Of a DNA stretch of 64,000 nucleotides, positions 8,878-18,551 are shown one piece after another. Made by a program: the position numbers and the translations under genes. This DNA is from CBDFLD01 sp965249005. Lineage in GTDB: Bacteria > Acidobacteriota > UBA6911. The stretch spans positions 1,116,001 through 1,180,000 of the forward strand of contig CBDFLD010000023.1 in assembly GCA_965249005.1 (NCBI GenBank), read 5' to 3'. The notes below the pieces were generated by a model, which saw only the letters and a list, made by a program, of their open reading frames with translations, was not told where the DNA came from and did not search any database. Within the stretch, counting starts at the first letter, position 1, and each line of letters begins with the position of its first letter.

Positions 8878-9594
8878 CTACCTGTTCGGCGGCGGCTGCG
8901 TCGGCCAAATCTCAATGCGGCTGACAAGCGCCCTTGCCGGAAACTTGTATAGATCGATTACGGCTTTCGCGATATCCTCGACCGCCAGTTTCCAGCGCTC
9001 GAATCCCCTGCTCTCGACCGAAACGCTGCCCGTCACAATCTCGCTGACGCGAATGCCGTCGTAGCGCAGGTCCTTCATGACGGTTTCGGTGAAGCCGCTC
9101 AGTCCCGTCTTGGAAGCGTTGTAGCCGCTGCCGCCGGGATAGAGGACCACCACGGCCACACTCGAAATATTGAATATGTATCCGCCACCTCGTAGACGCA
9201 TCAGAGGAATAGCTTCACGGCAGCAGTAAAACACCCCGGACAAGTTTGTCTCAATCGTGGCGTCCCAATCGTCGGGCGAAATCTGATCGACGGGTCGATA
9301 TTGATGTGTCGTCCCGGCGTTGTTGACCAGGATATCGAGACCGCCAAAACGTTCCGAGGCGCTGCGGATTAATTTGCGGCAATCCTCGAACCGGCGGATA
9401 TCCGCGACCATACCGTCGACCCGGTTTTCAGCGGCCTGGCCAAGCCCTTCGAGCGCCACTTGTAGCTGCCCAGCGTCGCGACCACAAATGAACACTCTTG
9501 TGCCCTCACTCAACAGAGCTTGCGCGATCCCGGAGCCGATCCCCCTTGTGCCTCCCGTGACGATGGCAACCTTATCGTGTAATTCCGAACTCAT
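8878..9594 (-). CDS. SDR-family NAD(P)-dependent oxidoreductase
   Basis: The start at 9592-9594 gives a 238-residue classical short-chain dehydrogenase. A longer frame exists but runs into the SGNH gene. TGGTRGIG (13-20) is the dinucleotide-binding turn, NNAG (91-94) stabilises the central sheet, and S145, Y158 and K162 form the catalytic set (YNASK). Many such enzymes oxidise sugars, sugar acids or hydroxy-acids, which would fit the neighbouring dehydratase and sulfatase, but the substrate cannot be read from sequence. Its start overlaps the stop of the upstream SGNH gene by four bases (ATGA), indicating translational coupling. Confidence 0.9.
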   Translation of the reverse strand: MSSELHDKVAIVTGGTRGIGSGIAQALLSEGTRVFICGRDAGQLQVALEGLGQAAENRVDGMVADIRRFEDCRKLIRSASERFGGLDILVNNAGTTHQYRPVDQISPDDWDATIETNLSGVFYCCREAIPLMRLRGGGYIFNISSVAVVVLYPGGSGYNASKTGLSGFTETVMKDLRYDGIRVSEIVTGSVSVESRGFERWKLAVEDIAKAVIDLYKFPARALVSRIEIWPTQPPPNR

Positions 9595-10427
9595 GACGCC
9601 CCCGATCCTTGCAGTTCTTGCAGCGCTGATTCGTCCCGCCAAGGTTTGAAGTTCTTTCGCAGCGCGACGGCTTTTTGAGATAGACAGCTGCAGTTCTGGG
9701 CGAGCACTTCGAAGATGCGGTTCGCAATGAGTCGATGCCCGAGATTGTTGGCGTGAACGCCGTCCGGGTCGATCATCCATGTTGCCATGCCTTCTGCCGC
9801 AAACACATCGGCGTACAACACATCGCATTCTTCTGCGAGGCGCCTCATGGCGCAGTTGTAACCCATGAAGGTCGCAAGGTTCGCTTTGTCGAGTCCGTAT
9901 GAACCCCACAGTAAAAACCCAGTCATGAAATATGCGTTTACAATCACAACCGTGGCTCCCGTTTGACCTTTTATGTCCAGAACGATCTGTCGGAGGTCTT
10001 CGAGGAATTGCGCCAAAGGTGTTCCTCCCCGGGCATCATTCAGACCGTAGGAAACTAGAGCTAGGTCGGGATGGTGATCGATGACGTGTTGCTGATACCG
10101 TTCCATCGCACTGGGTTTGGTGGCTTGCGGATACTGCGGGCTTCGTGGGGAAATGCAGTTCGCTCCAATCCCGCTGTTGATCATCTTGACGGGTACCAGT
10201 TGTGACTCGTCAATCAGATTTGCAAGGAGGCTAACCCAGGTCAATTCCCGGCTGGTTGCTGTGCCTCCAGCGGTGGTGCTTTCACCCAGCGCCACCGCGA
10301 CGCGAAACGGCTTGCTGCGAAAATCTCGCTTCGGCGGCTTCGTAGATGGAACCGCTGAACTTTGGGACGGCGATAGGCTGGACCGTTTGCTTCGCCTCAG
10401 AGACTCGGTTGACCGTTTTTTCTTCAC
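9591..10427 (-). CDS. SGNH/GDSL-type hydrolase, catalytic set intact
   Basis: A 278-residue protein of the SGNH fold. After a basic, low-complexity N-terminus (about 35 residues, Lys/Arg/Ser-rich) come the family blocks: GES with nucleophile S50 (block I, a GDS variant), GIGAN with N90 (block II), YGLND with N130 (block III) and D222-G-V-H225 (block V). It is therefore a plausible esterase or acetylesterase, for example deacetylating a sugar. The C-terminus has a conserved NCSCLSQ segment shared with the neighbouring paralogue. No clear signal peptide is visible. It overlaps both flanking genes by four bases, so it is in the middle of a coupled operon. Confidence 0.88.
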   Translation of the reverse strand: MKKKRSTESLRRSKRSSLSPSQSSAVPSTKPPKRDFRSKPFRVAVALGESTTAGGTATSRELTWVSLLANLIDESQLVPVKMINSGIGANCISPRSPQYPQATKPSAMERYQQHVIDHHPDLALVSYGLNDARGGTPLAQFLEDLRQIVLDIKGQTGATVVIVNAYFMTGFLLWGSYGLDKANLATFMGYNCAMRRLAEECDVLYADVFAAEGMATWMIDPDGVHANNLGHRLIANRIFEVLAQNCSCLSQKAVALRKNFKPWRDESALQELQGSGAS

Positions 10428-11275
10428 GAAGATTTCCCTCCACCAAAATCCTTCAACAATTCCGCTTCACGTTGCCGCCAGGGCTTCATCGTCCTTCGCA
10501 GATGGAAGGCCCGCTGAGACAGGCAACTGCAATTCTGTGCAAGCACGCTGAAGACCCGGTCGGCAATGATGCGATGACCAAGGTTGTTGGGATGCACGCC
10601 GTTTTCAGGGTCAACCATCCAGGCTGCCATTCCCTGGCTCTCAAATATGTCGGCGTATAGAACGTCGCATTCCTCAGACATTCTTTTCAGTGCCGAGTTG
10701 AAACCCATAAGAGTTGCAAGGCTTGCGCGATCATAGGGAGGCCAAAGATCAAAGCCGGTCATGAAGTTGGCGTTCAAGACGACAGTCAGCGCACCGGTCT
10801 TTTTCTGGATATCGAGAACGATTTGTTTTTCGTCGGCCAGGAAATCGGCCAAGGCCATTCCTCCTCGGGCGTCATTGACACCATAGGCAATCACAACCAA
10901 ATCAGGATGGTAGCCAACGACGTGTTTCTGGTAGCGTTCCATTGCGCTGGGCCCTCGAGACGGGTTGTAAGCCGGACTTCGCTGAGAAATGACGTTGGCA
11001 CCAATTCCGTTGTTGTACATCTTGAGGGGCTGCAACTGTGACTCGTTAATCGCATCCGTCAGACGGCTCACCCAGCAGAGTTCCGGGCTGGTTGCATCTC
11101 CTCCAGCCGTTACGGCATCCCCGAGCGCAACTCCCACGCGGAATGGGCGACTGCGATAGTCTCGTTTTGGGGGGCGCACCGATGGATCTGGTGTGCGAGA
11201 TCCTGCCGACGATCCCCCTGTGTTTTGGCGCTTCCTTGTGGTTGGTGCTGCCTCTAACCCGCGCTTCTTCGCCAT
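10424..11275 (-). CDS. SGNH-fold paralogue with substituted catalytic Ser and Asp (probable pseudoenzyme)
   Basis: A 283-residue tandem paralogue of the next gene, alignable along its whole length including the basic N-terminus and the NCSCLSQ tail. Block I reads GDAVTAGG: the nucleophile position is A54. Block V reads PENGVH, so the triad Asp is N225, while H228 remains. Blocks II (GIGAN, N94) and III (YGVND, N134) are kept. The codons (GCC for Ala, AAC for Asn) are clear in the DNA and the frame is intact, so this looks like a maintained non-hydrolytic partner, binding protein or regulator rather than decay. The 4-base overlap with the active copy suggests near-stoichiometric synthesis. Confidence 0.85.
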   Translation of the reverse strand: MAKKRGLEAAPTTRKRQNTGGSSAGSRTPDPSVRPPKRDYRSRPFRVGVALGDAVTAGGDATSPELCWVSRLTDAINESQLQPLKMYNNGIGANVISQRSPAYNPSRGPSAMERYQKHVVGYHPDLVVIAYGVNDARGGMALADFLADEKQIVLDIQKKTGALTVVLNANFMTGFDLWPPYDRASLATLMGFNSALKRMSEECDVLYADIFESQGMAAWMVDPENGVHPNNLGHRIIADRVFSVLAQNCSCLSQRAFHLRRTMKPWRQREAELLKDFGGGKSS

Positions 11276-11368
11276 GGTTTCAGAATCTCCCTCGATGAGT
11301 GTTCAGGCTGCTGTCGTTACTCTTCACTCCAAGCTCCCTGCTCTCCGCCCTTTGCTCTACGCTTCCAG

Positions 11369-12706
11369 CTAAGGTCGAACTGCTGTTCCATCAGGCCGGC
11401 GAACTGTCGGCCGATACCAGGGTTCCTTGGGCAAAGGATACTTGGCCGCTGCCTTCTCATCGATATCGATACCAAAACCGGGGGCTTCATTGATAATCAT
11501 GTATCCATTCTCGTAGGTCGGACATCCGGGAAACACTTCCTGCGTCTCAGGCGCGAAGTAAGTTTGCTCCTGAATACCGAAATTCCAAATTGCAAGATCG
11601 ATATGTGCGTTACCCACGTGGCCTACCGGCGAAGTATTACCAGGCCCATGCCAGGCTGTTCTCACGTTAAACCACTCCGCCAATCGGGCAACTTTCAGGG
11701 CGGGAGTGATCCCCCCGATCTGGGAAATGTGGATGCGCACGAAATCAATCAAACGATCCGTAATCAATCCCACCCATTCATGCGGGTTGTTAAACAGTTC
11801 CCCCATGGCAATGGCACACGAAGTCTGTTCTCGCAAAAGTTTGAAGTAACCGATATCCTCCGGTGCAAACGGGTCCTCGATGAAGAACGGCCTGTATTGC
11901 TCCAGCTCTTTTACAAGGTTAATTGCTTCAATAGGTGGCAGGAGTTCATGGATGTCGTGTAACAATTCCACTTCATCTCCAAATTCTGAGCGAATAAACG
12001 CGAACATCTCGGGAACGATTTTCATGTACGGGCGAATTTCCATGACGGTGTCGGTCGAAACCCCAAATCCGCCTTTCCGAAAATCGGGCTCTTTGGATGA
12101 CAAATGAGGCGATCCATACCGGCCCATTTGAATACGAATATGCCGGAGACCCTGCGCTCTGAGTTTCTGGACACTGTCTTTCAGTTCTTCTAAATCGCGT
12201 CCGCTGGCATGACCGTAACAATCCACCGCAAACCTGCATTTTCCGCCAAATAGCTGGTACGCAGGCATGCCGGCACGCTTGGCCTTGATATCCCAGAGTG
12301 CCTGATCGAGTCCCGCCAGGGCGGTGTTGAGGATTGGTCCATTACGCCAATAGGTACTTACATTGACCGTCTGCCAAATGTCTTCGATATTGTCCGGGTC
12401 CTTACCTTTGAGCAATGGAGCGAGATATTCGTCAATCGCGGCAGTGAGCGTTTTATACCTGCGAATACCGGTCGCGCAACCAATGCCATACAAACCGGGC
12501 TCACTGGTTTCCACCTTCACCACCCCCAAACCGGTTCCGTCGGGATAGGTGTGGATCGCTTTTACATTGGTGATTTTAATCGGGGACATCCCCCGGGTCG
12601 AACCCTGGTATCGTTGGGCGATCGCCTGATTCTGTCCCGGGGTCGAGCTCAAAAGCCCGGTGGTCGATCCCGCGGCTAAAAGTGATAGTGCCTGTCGTCT
12701 ATTCAT
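11369..12706 (-). CDS. Enolase-superfamily dehydratase, D-mannonate dehydratase/RspA-like, with export signal
   Basis: A 445-residue mandelate racemase/muconate lactonising-type enzyme. The N-terminus (MNRRQALSLLAAGSTTG) is a short Tat-like signal, unusual for this normally cytosolic family. The TIM barrel carries metal ligands D251 (LLHDIHE), E277 (FIEDPF) and E303 (MGELF), plus H253 two residues after the first ligand and H353 (AWHGPGNTSP), a pattern characteristic of ManD-type sugar-acid dehydratases. Likely reaction: dehydration of an aldonic or uronic-derived acid to a 2-keto-3-deoxy acid. It heads the operon that continues with the two SGNH proteins, SDR and sulfatase; a 93-bp gap separates it from the SGNH pair. 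Confidence 0.87.
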   Translation of the reverse strand: MNRRQALSLLAAGSTTGLLSSTPGQNQAIAQRYQGSTRGMSPIKITNVKAIHTYPDGTGLGVVKVETSEPGLYGIGCATGIRRYKTLTAAIDEYLAPLLKGKDPDNIEDIWQTVNVSTYWRNGPILNTALAGLDQALWDIKAKRAGMPAYQLFGGKCRFAVDCYGHASGRDLEELKDSVQKLRAQGLRHIRIQMGRYGSPHLSSKEPDFRKGGFGVSTDTVMEIRPYMKIVPEMFAFIRSEFGDEVELLHDIHELLPPIEAINLVKELEQYRPFFIEDPFAPEDIGYFKLLREQTSCAIAMGELFNNPHEWVGLITDRLIDFVRIHISQIGGITPALKVARLAEWFNVRTAWHGPGNTSPVGHVGNAHIDLAIWNFGIQEQTYFAPETQEVFPGCPTYENGYMIINEAPGFGIDIDEKAAAKYPLPKEPWYRPTVRRPDGTAVRP

Positions 12707-12757
12707 ATGTACTCGAGGTTTTGTATCAGAAAGTGCCCATCCGGTGAGAATGGTAGG

Positions 12758-14335
12758 CTAATCGTAATTGGGTCGGGCCAGCCTGTCCCAGGTATCCTTA
12801 TCCAGATACTTGTCCTGGGCACGCCTTGCCTGACTCGTCATTTTTTTGATGATTCCGGCATATACAGGGTCGTCGTATACATTGTTGACCTCGTGCGGGT
12901 CCTTCTCCAGATCGAAGAACTCCCAGTATTCGCTCTCGCTGTAGTATTCAATCAACTTGTAACGGTCGTTGCGAACGCCGCGATGGGGTCCAATCCGGTG
13001 CGCAGTAAAAAAGTTAAAGGACGGATCGCTCAAGTCCTCCTGGGTGAAATTCCTCAGGGTCCAGGAATTTTCATAATAAGAGTAATAAATGTGATCACGC
13101 CATTCGGTTGCATTGCCGGTTAGCAAGGGCTTCAGACTTTCTCCCTGCATCACCTCCGGAACTCTTATTCCGGCGAAGTCCAGAATGGTCGGGGCAACGT
13201 CCACGTTCATGACCATGCGCTCATCAACCTGTTTAGGTTTAATTTCCTTTGGATAACGAACCAGGAACGGAATACGGAGCGACGGCTCATACATGAACCG
13301 TTTGTCATACCAACCGTGCTCACCGAGATAGAATCCATTGTCCGTAGTGTAAATGACCAGCGTGTTATCAGCCAGGCCTTGCTCGTCGAGGTAGTCGAGC
13401 ACACGGCCTAGCCCCTCATCGATACTCTGAACGGCTCTGTAGTGGTCCTTTACGAACCGTTGAAAGATCCACTCCTTCTTTTCGCTTTCCGGCATGCCAT
13501 TGAGGACATCCCCATAGTCCCGGGCCAGGCTTTGCTCGAACTTCATATCCGCTGCCTTCGCGGCGATTAACCTGGTGGCGTAGTCGTCGTTAAAAGTTTC
13601 CGGATGCGGGAAATCCGCATCGGAGTAGAGATCCTTGTGTCGCGGCGCGGGGGTAAAAGGGCGGTGCGGCCCCTTGTGCTGATAGACCAGACAGAAGGGT
13701 TGGTCCTTATCGATGCCTCTCAGATAATCGAGTGCCTTGTCCGTGATGATATCAGTCACGTAGCCCTCAAACTTCCTGTGGGTCCCGTTCTCAATCATGT
13801 CCGGATCGAAATAAAGCCCCTGCCCGGGAAGGATGCAGGTGTAATCGAATCCCCGTGGGTCGTGAGGTAAATGCCATTTGCCCACCAGTCCTGTTTGATA
13901 CCCAGCACTTTTGAGTAGCAACGGAAAGGTCGGTAAATCCGGATCCAGGCGCTCGATCCGGTCCTTGTCCTCTGAGTTACCCAAAATGCCATTCACGTTG
14001 GACAAACAGCCCGTCAGAATGGTGGCTCGTGCAGGTGCACAAAGCGAATTGGTGCAGAACGCATTCTTGAACCACACGCCTTCCGCCGCCAGCCGATCCA
14101 GGTTGGGCGTGTTAATCAACGGATTTCCCGTCAGGCTCATCTGATGGTGGGGATGGTCGTCCGTCATCACGAACAGAATGTTCGGTCTGCAATACATGGA
14201 GGAAGCCACCTTACCCTCCTTGCTCGAGGAGCAGGCCGATAAAAACAATAGAGGCCCCCATGAAATTAAGAGCCAAATGGATGGGAGCCAGCGAAGCTTG
14301 GATAACTTTAAAAAGAGCAACGATACAGTTACCAC
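12758..14335 (-). CDS. Lipoprotein sulfatase (formylglycine-dependent)
   Basis: The protein has 525 residues from a GTG with no clear Shine-Dalgarno, so the exact start is uncertain. A hydrophobic segment ends in LSAC35-SSS, a good lipobox, so it should be an envelope lipoprotein. MTDDH (57-61) provides metal ligands and C99-A-P-A-R103 is the CxPAR formylglycine signature. GKWHLPHDPRGFD, HKGPHRPF and TTDNGFYLGEHGWYDKR complete the active site. The length and the C-terminal ASST-like strand region (FFDLEKDPHEVNNVY) are typical of polysaccharide sulfatases. It lies directly downstream of the DUF3604 gene on the same strand and 51 bp upstream of the ManD-like gene, so all may be cotranscribed. 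Confidence 0.9.
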   Translation of the reverse strand: MVTVSLLFLKLSKLRWLPSIWLLISWGPLLFLSACSSSKEGKVASSMYCRPNILFVMTDDHPHHQMSLTGNPLINTPNLDRLAAEGVWFKNAFCTNSLCAPARATILTGCLSNVNGILGNSEDKDRIERLDPDLPTFPLLLKSAGYQTGLVGKWHLPHDPRGFDYTCILPGQGLYFDPDMIENGTHRKFEGYVTDIITDKALDYLRGIDKDQPFCLVYQHKGPHRPFTPAPRHKDLYSDADFPHPETFNDDYATRLIAAKAADMKFEQSLARDYGDVLNGMPESEKKEWIFQRFVKDHYRAVQSIDEGLGRVLDYLDEQGLADNTLVIYTTDNGFYLGEHGWYDKRFMYEPSLRIPFLVRYPKEIKPKQVDERMVMNVDVAPTILDFAGIRVPEVMQGESLKPLLTGNATEWRDHIYYSYYENSWTLRNFTQEDLSDPSFNFFTAHRIGPHRGVRNDRYKLIEYYSESEYWEFFDLEKDPHEVNNVYDDPVYAGIIKKMTSQARRAQDKYLDKDTWDRLARPNYD

Positions 14336-14432
14336 GTTTTACGATTCATCAGAAAACGCAAACCGGTAAGTAGTAAGGGATATTCCGCATACAGACAGGG
14401 ACCCCTCGACGCATCCTCAGAAAGTCCTGGGA

Positions 14433-17290
14433 CTACTCCGAAGGCTTGAATGTCACCCAGATTGGGCTCGCCCAGGCGATTTCCCTGTCGGATTGGATCA
14501 CGCGGGCGTAGTAATAACTGGTTCCGGGCGCAACGTCCTGATCCACATAGCGCAGGGTCACTTCCTGCTTTCCGGGCGTGGCGGTATAGATCACCTTCTC
14601 GTCCTTGATTTCCTGATGATCTCGATCCGGGCGATCTTGTCGGTCCCGATGACTTTGATCTCGAGAGGTTCGAGCTCGCTGGTGGAAAACTCTTCCCCCA
14701 TGAAGTGCTCCCCGATTCGGTAGTCGAGGATAATGTTGTCCGTGGCGCCGTAGGTGCGACGCTTCTGGATGGCATCGAAGATGGCCTCGCGGGTGGGATC
14801 ATTGGTATAGACGAGCGCATAGGAGATGTGGGTCGACCAGTGATCCGAGCTGGCAATTGTTCCCAGGCGCAGGCCTTTCCGGTAGGCATTCCACAGAAAG
14901 CCCGCTTCCTCGAAGGCGCCGGGGGGGTTGTCGGCGGCGCTTCGAGCCGCCCGGGGAGCTCCGACGTGCTCGTAGGAAACACGGTCCCCCTGGAAGATCT
15001 CCACGACGGGTTCCAGTACCGGATCGCTATCCCGCCAGTCCGTGCCCATGACGGAGCCGGTGGTGTGCGAAATCGCCATACCGCCAGTTCGCCGCAGTGA
15101 CTCATAGAGAAGCTTGGTGTCATTCTCGAGAGGCTCGGAGCCCCAGACGGCTATTCCAGGTCGCGGACCTGTCAGAGCCGGTTCCGTGAAGAATGAGACA
15201 ACGGGGACTCCCCTCCTGGTGTGCAAGATGTTTCGGTGGCCATTGGGAAATCCCAAACTCCGTTCGTAGCCGTAGAAAGTCGTATAAGTCCGGGGGACAT
15301 GGTAGAGATCAGAGCTCTTTTCGATGAGCCACCACCAGTACTCCAGGTCTCCCCCGGAATTGTGATCGGTCACTGCCCCGAAATCCATCGAGGCTGCGTC
15401 GAGCATGTAACGATAAAAGTCAAACAGCGAGCCGTCGCGCCGTCCTTCGCTGTCAAAAGACAACTCGGTGTGCCGGTGAAGGTCTCCTCTTACAATTCGA
15501 GTTTCTGTGCCGTGGATGAAGGTCCGGTAGCTGCGGATCGTCCGGAGGTCCTGCTCTTCATTTGGATGCACGGGCGAATGCGCGGGACGGACGACTGCCT
15601 CGGTCTGCACGGCGGGCTTCAAGACCGGGGGTTTTGGGGATGGGTCCAAGGGCAAACGGGCCGCGTAGATGTTGTTCACCGTCGGCTTTTGTGGATTTCG
15701 CTGGTAGCTTGTCGCGCGCAACACGTCCGGAAAAGAACGCCCGTCGTTTGGCCAGATTACCCAGAGGCTCGAATCCGGTCCGTAGGCTGCGGCGGGGCGT
15801 GCCGATCCCCTGGATGCGCTGTATGGCATGGTCCACTGGGGTTGCCAGCGATCACCGTCGTAAAAAGTCAGCGCCGTCTCCCAATAGATTCTCTCTCGCG
15901 GTCGTCGCCTCGGGACCCCTTTGCTCCACACGCCATGGTGAAAAAGAACCCCGACGCGGTCTGTTTTGGGGTCGATCATGAGTTGCCCAAAGTCAAAAGT
16001 GTCTCGATCCTGCTCTGCAACGGGAGCAAGCGGGCTCTCGACAGAAAGGCGCCGGCCGTTGCTCTCCAAGACCACCAGGTTGAGGTTTCGGGCGTCGTAC
16101 AGCCGCGTCCCTCTCGAGAAACTCTCGCGCTCAGGGCCTGCATGGGTACGCCACTCCGGATCGAGGGTCGGTCCCCAGTCCTTCCCCCAATTGGTTCCCC
16201 CTTCGTCCCAGGCCACCCAGACGCGACCGCTTCCGTCGACGGCAACTGACGGATGAGCTTCAAACCGCGGCGTGACTGCGACCGGCACCTCGTCTCCCAG
16301 ACCGGATTCCGGGTGGTAGCCGCGCAGGTAGACATCGTAATTCCCGTTTCGGTACGTATCCCAGACGATCGAGGCCCTTCCGTCGCGGCCAACCGCAACC
16401 CGAGGTTCCCAGTCATTGGCCATGTGGTCGGTGACTCGAATCTCTCTGGACCACTCCGATCCGTCGTAATGGCGCAGCAGAATATCGGCATTCGTTTTCC
16501 GGAAGCCCTGCCAGACCACCCACAAATGACCCTTGCCGTCGGCAATCAGGTGGTGATCGAAATCGGGCAGCGGGTCTGAGCTGAGACGAATCATCTTCTC
16601 CCATGCCTTGGCTTCCGGATCGAAGGCGCGGGCATAGAGGTCGAAATTTCCGTCCACCTGCTGAGACCAAACCACCCAGGGCTTTGCCTCCGAGTCCAGG
16701 GCCACCTGAGGACGCCAGACGTCGCCCGAAACCCCCGGGACGCGGCTGAACGTGTGCCAGACCCCGTCATACATGGAGATCCGCACTTCATCCATTTGCC
16801 CGCTGTAGGACTGCCAGACAGCCCATGCAGTCCCGTCTTCGGCCACGGCGATCGAGGGATAGTCATCGTCACGAAAATCGTCGGTCAGCTTCTCCACGTC
16901 TGGAAGGCGTTCTACAGAAGCGCTGCCGCTCAAGAAAGACTTCCTGTCGCCGAGCCTCAGTGGAGCCAACTCGAACGAGAACTTCCCATGGTTGGTCGTA
17001 ACATGGATCTTTCCACCTGGAGAGGTCGTCCCGCTCAGCAGAATGCCCCGATCGAAAAGCTCCCAGGCCTTCATCTCAAACGTGTTCAGTCGAATCTTGT
17101 CGTCGGCAATAAAGCGCCAGCCCTCCAAGGACACCAGATCGCAACGCTCGGGTTGAATCGTCCCGGTCCAGGAGGTCTCGTCCGAGCCAGAGGTATGATG
17201 GAAAACGACCCGAACGCCAAAGGGCTGCTGGCCGAAAACGGAACTGGACAACAATAGAAAGCCCAACAGGGGCAGTATCTGACGAGACAT
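14433..17290 (-). CDS. Secreted beta-propeller + DUF3604 (PHP-like) protein, frameshifted near 3' end
   Basis: The N-terminal signal is MSRQILPLLGFLLLSSSVFG; AAGGAG lies 8 nt upstream of the ATG. Residues 130-530 contain repeated blades with Trp-Val-x-Trp strands (AVWQSY, VVWSQQ, VVWQGF, IVWDTY, VAWDEG), a propeller-like sensor or binding domain. From about 600 it is DUF3604 (PF12228): D603-L-H-R-H607-T is a PHP-type metal motif and TDHNSGGD (641-648) the second. The first frame stops at 14591. Shifting frame at about 14605-14610 restores the expected end (YYYARVIQSD, ASPIWVTF), which matches the paralogue at 56812, with stop at 14433-14435. A base is probably missing in AGGAAATC. DUF3604 function is not firmly established. 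Confidence 0.82.
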
Positions 17291-17315
17291 GGCACTCTCC
17301 TTACAGGTGAAAGTC

Positions 17316-18551
17316 CTATTCTTTTTTTACATCTCCCTTCGCAGACAACGTGAAAAGGGAAAAATATCGCCAGGTCCGCGTCGCGAACGGTCTATGGGAT
17401 GACGCCTTCAGCTGATTCCAGGCGTAGGTGTAGCTGCAAGTCAGAACGAGCATGAAAGCCGAAACCAACAAGGCGTTTGAGAGGGGAAGTGCATGGTCAA
17501 ATCTCCGGGCGATGGCGACGATGGGATAATAAAGGATGATGAGGTGGAAGGCGTAGATCGTCAGGGTTTCCGACGAAAGCACTCGAAACAACTTTGGAAG
17601 CTGGCGTATCGGACGAGATACGATGGCCAGGAAGATGATCAATCCGAGAACGGCGGAAAGCTTCTCCAGAGAGTCTGCCGGCGAGGTGGCGGCATGATGC
17701 CGCGCGTAATCGTAGATGGATATCGGACTGACATTGGCGACTCGCCACAGCACCACCGCGGCTGCGGCTAAAATGCCAAGGCGCAAGCCCGTCTTCTTGA
17801 GTCTGGTGCGGCCTGCGTCGGGCATCGCGAAGGCACCCAGGACCAATCCTGCGAACACGAATCCGGCCCAGGGAAAGAGCGGATAGAGAGAGCCCCCCTG
17901 ATGAGAGATCCAGCTGAGAAACGCGTGGGCCTTACCGTCCGAGATCGTTTGATCCGCAAGCGGCGCCACAGCAAAGCAGACAACGGAGAGGGTTGCCGAT
18001 CCCAGCACGACCTGCGAGGCCCTTCGCGCCGCCAGGGTCATGAGCTCCAGGACGATGAGAGCGGTCCCGATGCACTGGAGCACACCGACAGTTTGAAAAT
18101 AAAACCAGGACACGCGTCGAATCTCGGGATCCGTGTCGAAGGCCCCGAAGGGCAGATTTAACAAGTACCCGACCAGAACGATGAAGAGAGCCCGCCTGAA
18201 TCGGCGTTTGACAGCCGCCGGGTTGCTCTTGTGCTGCTCGAATCTTGCGAGGGTGCTGAGATGAAAAGCGATTCCAGCCACCGCGAGGAAGGAAACCGAC
18301 ACGAGCCCGCGCGCCCAGAGATAGCGGTCGTAAAAAGCGCCCTGTCGGATCGAGTCCAGCATTACCGCCTCCAGGGTGTGACCATTGATCATCTGAAAGG
18401 AGGCGATAAGCCTGAGGATATCGACGAACCAAACGCGAGGCGACCTGGTCGCCGGGGTTCCATTAGAGAGCACTGGAGCCGTTTTGCTCGGTTGCGCATC
18501 CGAGCCCTGCGACTCTCTTGCCCTCTCCGATGGGACGAATCGCTTGTTCAC
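17316..18551 (-). CDS. HGSNAT-like (DUF1624) multi-pass acyltransferase
   Basis: A 411-residue integral membrane protein with about nine to ten hydrophobic helices after a hydrophilic 35-residue N-terminus. RVWFVDILRLIASFQMINGH (39-58) matches the opening of the heparan-alpha-glucosaminide N-acetyltransferase catalytic domain (PF07786), with H58 in the position of the conserved His that accepts acetyl groups. Family members move acetyl groups from cytosolic acetyl-CoA to sugars outside. Its start overlaps the stop of the upstream Cys-rich anchored protein gene by 4 bases, and the DUF3604 gene starts 25 bp downstream, so it bridges the redox cluster and the polysaccharide genes. Confidence 0.72.
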   Translation of the reverse strand: MNKRFVPSERARESQGSDAQPSKTAPVLSNGTPATRSPRVWFVDILRLIASFQMINGHTLEAVMLDSIRQGAFYDRYLWARGLVSVSFLAVAGIAFHLSTLARFEQHKSNPAAVKRRFRRALFIVLVGYLLNLPFGAFDTDPEIRRVSWFYFQTVGVLQCIGTALIVLELMTLAARRASQVVLGSATLSVVCFAVAPLADQTISDGKAHAFLSWISHQGGSLYPLFPWAGFVFAGLVLGAFAMPDAGRTRLKKTGLRLGILAAAAVVLWRVANVSPISIYDYARHHAATSPADSLEKLSAVLGLIIFLAIVSRPIRQLPKLFRVLSSETLTIYAFHLIILYYPIVAIARRFDHALPLSNALLVSAFMLVLTCSYTYAWNQLKASSHRPFATRTWRYFSLFTLSAKGDVKKE

